Shown here: piece by piece, positions 56,870 through 64,000 of the stretch
Layout of the letters: each line of letters begins with the position of its first letter
Numbering within the stretch: position 1 is the first letter of the stretch
Source: Brasenia schreberi
Lineage: Eukaryota; Streptophyta; Magnoliopsida; Nymphaeales; Cabombaceae
Length of the DNA stretch: 64,000 nt
Direction of reading: 5' to 3'
Assembly: GCA_036023115.1 (NCBI GenBank)
Contig: JAYKKT010000046.1
Span: 3,125,001 to 3,189,000, forward strand
Made by a program: the position numbers and the translations under genes
Notes under the pieces: model-generated
Databases searched by the model: none
Told to the model about the DNA's origin: nothing
What the model saw: the letters and a program-made list of their open reading frames with translations, nothing else

Positions 56870-58700
56870 ATAAGATACCTTGGCCTGCATTCGACACCCA
56901 TATATATGTGTGTGGAAAACTTTATGTATATATTCTATCATTTTTAAGTTTATCAACCGATTTCTAAGTTTATCAATTTGGTTAATGTGGTTTTAAAACT
57001 TCTTTATACTACTTATGATTTTGAATCGTTTGGTCCTTGAGCAATAAGAGTGTCACTCGCAGATGACGTGGAAGACTGATTCACATATAGGCACTAATAT
57101 GGTTAATGACTCAACAACTTCATCATCATTAAATATTAATAATATAATATTTAAGCATTATAAAATATTAAATTAAAATTTGGTATAACTTTAACATTAT
57201 TAAACTTAACATATAATAACTAATATTATTAATACATAATATTGACCAATATTTAAATTTAATATTATTTAGCATGTAAGTAGCTAACATAGCATATGTT
57301 TTGGTAGGCGATGATGTTGTAAGAAATGATATGATATTTTGTTCAATTAATATAAGCTGATGTAGTAGATAATTTAGCGGGCGGCATTACAAATGTATGA
57401 TAATTAATGTGTTACGTTGGATTAAGGGTAAGAATATTAAGTACTTTGACTAAACGGATAAATAACAAAAATCATGAGTTAGTTGACAAGAATTTTCAAA
57501 ATCATAAAGGACAAAACTGAGAAACTAGGAAACCACGTTTATGAGCTTTCTTATATATATATATAATTTTCAAAAGTATAAAGTATATTTTGTAGTTTTT
57601 AGTTTTTGCTTTGAACCGTCCTGTAAAAAAGAAAGTTATCTAAATTGTGAAGAAAAGTTTAATAAGAACTAGAGTCTAGCAACTCTATTATGTGTATATA
57701 TATAATATAATGATTTACATCTATTTTTTCTTTTTCTTTTAATTTTTCTTGATCAAAAGGTTGAAATTGGTTATATAAAGTTTGCATATAAATCGTTTGT
57801 ATCATTTAACTTTCTTATATATAATATATATAGAGAGAAAGAGAAATAACATCGTAAGTGCACATACATTTCAATTGCTTGAACAATCAATTTAAAGGTT
57901 GATATTTACATTTAAAAATAAAAAATACAATTTAACTTTTTTTTATATGCATTTAATCTACATGATACTATTCTGCTTTTTATTTTAAGGATTTCATGTT
58001 AAAATCGAATGGCTGAGTTCATTAAGATATATGTGTGCATGGATTATGCTCTCTCTCTCTTTATATATATATATATATGTTGCCCACCTGCTTCAGGTTC
58101 CGGTGATAAGTATATCAGTCCTAACCTGCCTTGTTCCCATCCCCGTGTTTCTAGAAAGAGTGTGGATCGCAATGGGTCTGGTCGGGGACTGCACCCAAAT
58201 CCTTCACGGGGCAGGTATGGGTTTATTTACTTAGTAAAATTGGGTTATATATATATATGAACATGAATACATGTATGAATATACACAAACATAAACAAAA
58301 ATATATTTTTAAATATATGAAACAATAGTTTTATAATGTTTGAATTGCATGATCTTATTAAAACATCTTTATAATTCTATTTTTAAAGACTAGACATATA
58401 TATAAAGATGTTAGATCACTTCTCATGCTAGACATGACTTGATCATTACCATTCGTGCAATCCATGAGATGATGATGTTCAAAACACTTATATCGAGTCG
58501 CATTTTGATGGGCATTGTCGGTGCAATAACATATAGTCTAGTACAATATGATATAAGATGATATCTAGCATCTCTCTCCCTATATATATATAAATGAGTG
58601 TAAATTGCATTATTTTGCTAAAACATCCAGTGAAAACGACAATGATGACAGACATTCATTCTTCTATGTGAGAACGGCTAGGGATTCGATGGCAGCCATT
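56870..58700. other. AT-rich intergenic within the array
   Basis: No gene is seen. It contains AT-rich repeats (57110-57420), short TA runs (57556-57566, 58062-58078) and a GC-richer fragment at 58085-58225 with 'gttcccatccccgtgtttct', typical of decayed repeats. It separates segment Y from exonuclease copy D and is longer than the equivalent gap in the first unit. Confidence 0.5.
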
Positions 58701-59149
58701 GACGAGGTATAATCCCAAAAATTAACACTCTCAGTACAAAAGAATATATTTCAGGCTTCATCTAACGCCATTTTGTCCTTATCAAATTACTAACCTAAAC
58801 CAAGCATCCATTGTAGAAATAAAAAAAATCCAAGAATATCTATGTGGATTCAAAGTTACCCATAGTAAAAAGATCGTCAATGCATGAGAACACGTTCGTC
58901 TGGCTTAGCCTTTCACAAAATTTCACTTTCAAGAGTTGATCCAAAGACACCCTAATCTAGTTGAATGAATAGCAAAGTAACAATGATAAACCATTTCATA
59001 CCACCACCATCAAAAGAAAACCCGAAAACGAAGACGATCGCAAAATCCCCTTATCGCCAATTCTCATTATCGTATGATGATTTCAGCATACCCACCGCCT
59101 TTGCAGCAACGTCATCCCGAGCGCAAACGATGCACAAGCATACTCAACC

Positions 59150-59735
59150 TGCTCAAAGCTAAGGTTCTCAACGAACTAATCACTGATTGTGATCCCCCAC
59201 GGCTGCCTCAAATCAAAATTCAGAATATCCAACGTTAAGCGCTTCAATCCCACTCACCGAAACATGCAACAATTGAAATACCACGCTGAGAACTCGGCCA
59301 AATCGTACCGCCAATTCCCGAGAACGAATCCGTGATCAGCAAACAGCTTCTGCGCGTAATGATTGATGCCGACGCCCACGAAGATAGTGAAGGGGTCCGC
59401 CAGGAAATTAAAGAGGTTGCGCGAGCCGCGGAAATTGAGAAGCTGAACGATGAGATGAGGCACTTTTCCCCCGCGCACAGTTGTAGGGTCGCCATCGGGT
59501 TGTCTTCGCCGAAGCGGTTGGGACGCCACTCGCAACCAAGCCCGATGACGAATCCCTCACGGTATGCCCTGTTCTGGACACGACGGACCCATCTGGCGAT
59601 CGTGTGAGGGTCGTTTGTGACAGTGGTGAGAATCTCCCTCATTCCCCAGGTGAGGAAGTATTCATTGGTAAAGAGAGAATTCAACTCTGGAACGTTACCT
59701 TGGGCAGGAAGATGAGAGGTGAACAAGAATGCTTC
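59150..59735 (-). pseudogene. WRN-type 3'-5' exonuclease copy D, Exo I lost
   Basis: The N-terminal half is open and collinear with copy B (FTSHLPAQGNV, TTVTNDPHTIARWVRR, CEWRPNRFGEDNP). The first catalytic Asp of Exo I is Gly (GLGCEW). A frameshift after CAGEKCLI throws the rest out of frame; the GVGI, CRYDLAEF and later segments are then found in another frame with further changes. The equivalent of the conserved internal Met before the FNDS segment is absent. Flanks are 58720-59150 downstream (shared with A and C) and 59736-60190 upstream (shared with copy B in inverted orientation, and in part with C). Confidence 0.85.
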
Positions 59736-60189
59736 TCTCTTTGATGGAAATAACTTCCCTCAAAAGAGTTGAATGAAAGAAAATGTTATGGTACGGTCGG
59801 GATTCAGAGATGGGCCAGAAAAACAGAGATGTATTTCATCCTTTCTTTTCCGGATATTTTATATACTAATTGTTGTCAACTATATTGTTATTATCCATGT
59901 ATACCTTAAGTATTTGAGATTATATTTTTCTGGATATTTCATACGTATACTAATTTTATTGCTGTATTATTAGTTCAGATGAAATATCAAACTTGTATCA
60001 TATATATTCTATTTTATTCTAATAATCCGAGATGTTGTTTCCTTAGTTTCTATTTGAAATTCATGTTTTTTTCTCTCTCAATTTTCTTCCCCTTATCATT
60101 TACCAACAAAATATCATTTTCAGCACATAAAGTAATTCACCTTAACTATATTTTGTGATTCATCAGTTGTAAAAAAAGGCTACCTGGTA

Positions 60190-60430
60190 TTCTTTTTTTT
60201 TGTTACAAGAGAAGGATGAAGCCCAACACACACACACGTACCTTCTAGGAGTTGAACTCCCTACCAGTAGAACGCCCTACCATGGAGCTAAGGCTCTGGG
60301 TGCAGAGGCTAGTGATATTATGAACAAATTGAAGTTAAGCAGGCTCTACACATCCTCAAAATGGAACTCGTGACCTTCAACTTAAAGGTGCTAAGAGTCA
60401 AATGCTACATAAAAGAGTCACTGCTCCTTG
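60190..60430 (-). repeat. SINE cluster with tRNA-like A and B boxes
   Basis: On the minus strand 'gccttagctccatggtaggg' is an A-box-like start and 'gggagttcaactcctagaag' a B box; the tail is 'tcttgtaacaaaaaaaa'. A second fragment ('cacgagttccattttgagga') follows at 60345-60420. Pol III boxes together with a tail argue for a SINE and against a tRNA gene. Confidence 0.65.
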
Positions 60431-60968
60431 AGTCCGTCGTATATCTTTTCCTTCCCTCGTACAACTGGGTGCTGCAGCTACAAGCATGGTCTTGGTACCA
60501 AACTCATGACCTTCAGCAGTGGCCGATCTAAAATCTCTTTTGTGGTGGTGTTAATAGTCCCTTGAATGGTTTGGGGTGGGGCAAAGTATGCATTATAGCC
60601 CATGGATACATCATGGGCTATAGACTTTAAGTTGATTTTTGGAATTTTGGGTGGAAGGAGCGCCCATCTCGGGTCAATGGAGATCCACCACTGACCTTCA
60701 ACTTCGTGAGTCGAACAACTTGTGATTCGATTTTTGTGTAAATGCACAATTATGATCTTTTCTGATATGGTACGATAAAACTCATTGAAGGGAAGAAATA
60801 CGAGAGAGAGGTGCCAAGTTGAATGACGATAACATTTTGGACGAATACCGTCTCTCTCGCGCGCCACACTTTTTCAACTCGGAAATGATTACCGTGGAAT
60901 TTTACCTCAACTCATGAATCGCAGCAAAAGATTTGACCCATAATGAGACCAATTTAGAAGGCGTCAAT

Positions 60969-60975
60969 ATATATA

Positions 60976-61048
<73 letters not shown>
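60969..61048. repeat. (AT)n(GT)n microsatellite
   Basis: AT units followed by a long GT run. Confidence 0.95.
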
Positions 61049-61050
<2 letters not shown>

Positions 61051-62915
61051 CAAAGGAAGTATCAACCTGCTACCAATTAGAGGGTCTCATACCATATCAA
61101 TAAAATGGCATTTGCCACCAAGGAATTCCACAATAAGACCAGTACATCAAAAGAATTATCAGACATTGCCTTTGGTTCGATAGGTAATATGTTCATGCAC
61201 AGCATCCGATATATATGCTCGTATTGCTTCAATGAAAATAACCATCTGAACTCATGGAATAGAATGTTACGTAGAAATCATATATGAATACGTCAAGAAC
61301 TGATGAAGGATGAGCGCCATGAAAAGAGGCTACTGGAACGCATAAAAATTTATATAAAGGAAACCTAAAAACTGAATAAATCTACACAAATATCTGATAG
61401 AACTCGACTAAGTCAGTTTTACATAATACAAGCATTCACTTTCACCCTTCTGATAATCAACACAGGAGGCATGGATATTCATCCCAGTTAATATGCTCCA
61501 TCTAGTGTAGTTTATTACTTTAACAAACATATCAATTGAACCAACCCATTCCAATCTTTTTAGTAATTGTAAACAAGTTGGCCGCCAAGGAAATCACGGC
61601 AAAAGATTATTTCCTGAGCCCTTTAAGAAATTAGACTGCGGTTTCAAGCATATGTTCATGAAACCCTTAACATATGTAATCTAGCCTAATGACCGGAGAG
61701 GATTTAAACATTCTTGAAGGCATCCGTCGTTTCAAACGTAATGCTGCCATATACTTGGTGCTTTCGAACCAACATATGAAGATTGACAACCACTGTCATC
61801 CATTTGAGCTCTATTATTCCACTAAATTAAGGAGGGTGCATACATCAAAGAAACAGTTATACAAGACAAAACTATGTAAATGAATATTAATGTCCTAAAA
61901 TCAAGCAAAATGCTACAAAGGTTCATTTTTATGGACTGACACGGAATTCAGAAACTTATGATAGATCACGATTTATCTATTCAACTTTCCATCTCAAACA
62001 CCACACAATTACATCGACCAAACAAAGCAATCATAAATATGCATTCCACAACCAAAACAGGCCGGGTCTGCAGTTAAAGAGGTAAGCCAGGAAAAACAAC
62101 TTTTAGATTTCATTATATATTAAAGAAAAACTCTAGTTCCAAAGTTCAGTCCATGAAAATTAAGACCAATTTTCTTGAGAAAAACTAGGGATGGGTAGAC
62201 CAGTACAAGTGTATCAAGGTAATATGAGACACATTCACAATGATCGCATTTTTAACGGTATCTGCTTAAACGAAGACAGAAATATGAAGGCAACATATCC
62301 TTCAAAATGCTGGAAGGCACCACAGTTCCCAATCAAAGTACACTAACAATAGGGGAGATCTTAGAGCAGTTTTAGTTCCCTAAGAAAGTAACAAGGAAAT
62401 GTGTAAGGGTTTATGTGTCCCACTTTTCGTTATCATGTTCATCCTCCCTTTATATCCGATGATTCGACGTGAGATGATTCCTGAATTATCGTCCTGGTTT
62501 CTTGCACTTTTTTACTTCTATGGCATGGTCCCCATCCCACACTTGCACCCTTAAACTTTAAAGGTACCCAAGGCACAATGTGAACCCACAGCCCCATCTC
62601 CATAACTACAAACTTATCAGTTAAAGACTCCACTAAGCACAGAAGATAATAAAGTATTGTTGGCAGCAGCCAAAAATGAAGGCCCAAATGCACGAGGTTG
62701 CTGATTATTGATATCAGTCAAAAAGAAATACCCACACGCACAAGGATTGCCGCGTCCTACTTATCATGATCATGTTTGGAGGCCCTTTAGTTCGATTGTT
62801 AGGTGACATACATCCCACCTTATCCTCCTGTGTCCTTTAGTACAATTATTAGATGACATCATTCCCACCTTATCCTCTGGGTTTCTCTTGCACAATTTTA
62901 CCTCTAATCATATTA
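61049..62915. other. Intergenic, no feature recognised
   Basis: AT-rich, with only short open frames and no recognisable domain, LTR or SINE. Confidence 0.5.
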
Positions 62916-62917
62916 CA

Positions 62918-62918
62918 C

Positions 62919-63001
<83 letters not shown>
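62918..63001. repeat. (AT)n(AG)n microsatellite
   Basis: About 20 AT units followed by about 19 AG units. It lies about 220 bases downstream of the WRKY stop codon on that gene's strand, so it may be in its 3' UTR. Confidence 0.95.
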
Positions 63002-63008
<7 letters not shown>

Positions 63009-63218
63009 CAGCCAAACAAATTAACTACGTTTAAGTTAGTGATAAGACCAGCGTGCAAAAAGGGATGTTTTACAAAAAGAACGAAAGAAAGAAAAGAAAT
63101 GACACGACACCGCGAGTGCATGCATGCACGTATACACATTACCACTACCCGTAGGAAAAACGTATATGTGAATGCGCGGGCACGTACCAGACGTAGTGCA
63201 TCCAGCTGACGCGCCCGC

Positions 63219-63597
63219 TTACTCCCGTACGCCAGACGGCAACATATCCTGAAGCAGTCCATCGTCACGAGGCTGCAACAGGACGGGCGCGTGGGCTCGC
63301 GGCACGAGCGACGGCGACGCTCCGGGGCGTGTGAGCGATGGGATCGGCGCATGCGATCCCAAACCAAGTAGGCTCGGCCGCTGCTGCATGTGTGCGTGAG
63401 GGAAAGAGATAAAAGAGGAAGAAGAGGTCGCCGGCAAGCCCTGGTGCGCGAGGGGGACGCCGGTGATTCGAGTGATTGCGGGGCACTGGTGGGTGTGCTG
63501 GCCTTCGTACGTGGTAATGACGATGGAGGGATCCTCACACGACCGCTCCACGCGCTTCTTCACTCCGCACTTGGGGCTGGTGCACCGGTAGTAGCTT
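63219..63597 (-). CDS. WRKY transcription factor, last exon (partial gene)
   Basis: WRKY proteins bind W-box DNA in the nucleus and regulate stress and developmental genes. The exon begins after an acceptor (gagcag|a) with the third base of an Arg codon. This is the conserved R-type intron position, just before SYYRC. It then encodes the zinc-binding half of the domain: [20 protein letters not shown], then [13 protein letters not shown]. The spacing C-x4-C-x23-H-x-H fits group II, most likely IIc. The C-terminal tail (about 80 aa) is Ser/Pro/His-rich, with [11 protein letters not shown], and stops at 63219 after SGVRE. The WRKYGQK exon is upstream, beyond the window edge. The exon is strongly GC-rich compared with its surroundings. 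Confidence 0.92.
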
Positions 63598-64000
63598 CTG
63601 CTCCAAGCAATTCAGAAAAATAATTACTACCCAAATTTCTAAATTAAAAAAGACAAAAAAGTGTTTTCTAATTAATGCCTAAGGAGGAGGAAGATCGACA
63701 CAAAGTATTTGATTAGAAGGAACCAAAAAAACACTCTATTGCTTGTATAAAACGATATCGATTACGATGAGACGTGAGAATTGTAGTATTTCAAGGGAAA
63801 CTTGCTTCATCGCACCGATGAATAAATAAAATTTAGCAAGAAAAAATGGAGTAATTCTTCGTAGTTTCGTTAGAGGGAAATACAGAATTTACGGATTCGA
63901 ATTTCTGAAATTAAATGAGGGGATCCTTGGCACGTGTAAGCCTGTTCATGGCGTTTTGAAGTCCCGTAGATAGAGTATTTATTCTCTTCGTTTTAATTCA
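63598..64000 (-). other. WRKY intron, truncated by window edge
   Basis: AT-rich sequence upstream of the WRKY acceptor with no open WRKYGQK motif on the minus strand. It is presumed to be the conserved intron. Confidence 0.6.

Noticed and set aside
60240..60310. tRNA gene on the minus strand
   Set aside because: It has A- and B-box-like words but no consistent cloverleaf was recognised, and it carries the SINE 3' tail.
62870..63538. 222-codon minus-strand open frame over the WRKY exon
   Set aside because: A different frame from the WRKY zinc-finger frame. Its C-terminal part is microsatellite translation.

Overview
The window is nuclear DNA from a flowering plant. It is AT-rich, has long introns and abundant (CT)n, (TA)n and (CA)n microsatellites, and carries RTE-type LINE tails, tRNA-derived SINEs and a decayed Ty1/copia element. 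The genes are plant types (RWA, galactokinase, WRKY, LACS, defensin). The species cannot be named from this sequence alone; a dicot or early-diverging angiosperm is my guess.

Left part (1-19.6 kb). A small two-exon defensin-type gene (1151-1921, +) is broken by an in-frame stop just before the mature peptide and lacks its first cysteine. A complete 15-exon RWA/CAS1-domain cell-wall acetylation gene lies at 4152-9963 (-). A fold-back repeat occupies about 10.3-11.96 kb. A truncated, decayed long-chain acyl-CoA synthetase copy lies at 13.6-15.6 kb (-). SINE and LINE fragments and microsatellites fill the rest.

Middle (19.7-39.3 kb). A complete 13-exon galactokinase gene (19712-29291, +) has all three GHMP motifs. 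One of its introns has a GC-AG boundary and consists mostly of a (CT)n microsatellite. Another holds an insertion made of a chain of GC-rich hairpins. A three-exon gene for a single-pass membrane protein of unknown function follows (35695-38839, +).

Right part (40.8-60.5 kb). This is a segmentally duplicated array of small intronless genes for a Werner-type DEDDy 3'-5' exonuclease. One copy is open (52411-53142, +). Three others (about 43.0-43.6, 54.6-55.3 and 59.2-59.7 kb, all -) are broken in different ways. The flanking DNA is duplicated too, in the order X-Y-W, and a degenerate copia element (44067-49791) sits in the array. The open copy and its nearest pseudogene are tail-to-tail and form a roughly 0.9-1 kb inverted repeat, so read-through RNA could fold into a hairpin.

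Right edge. The last coding exon of a WRKY transcription factor (63219-63597, -) lies here; its upstream exons are beyond the window.

The genes belong to unrelated pathways (wall polysaccharide acetylation, galactose salvage, lipid activation, defence, transcription). Nothing suggests a gene cluster apart from the exonuclease array. All exon boundaries come from splice signals, reading-frame continuity and recalled family sequence; no alignment or transcript data were available.
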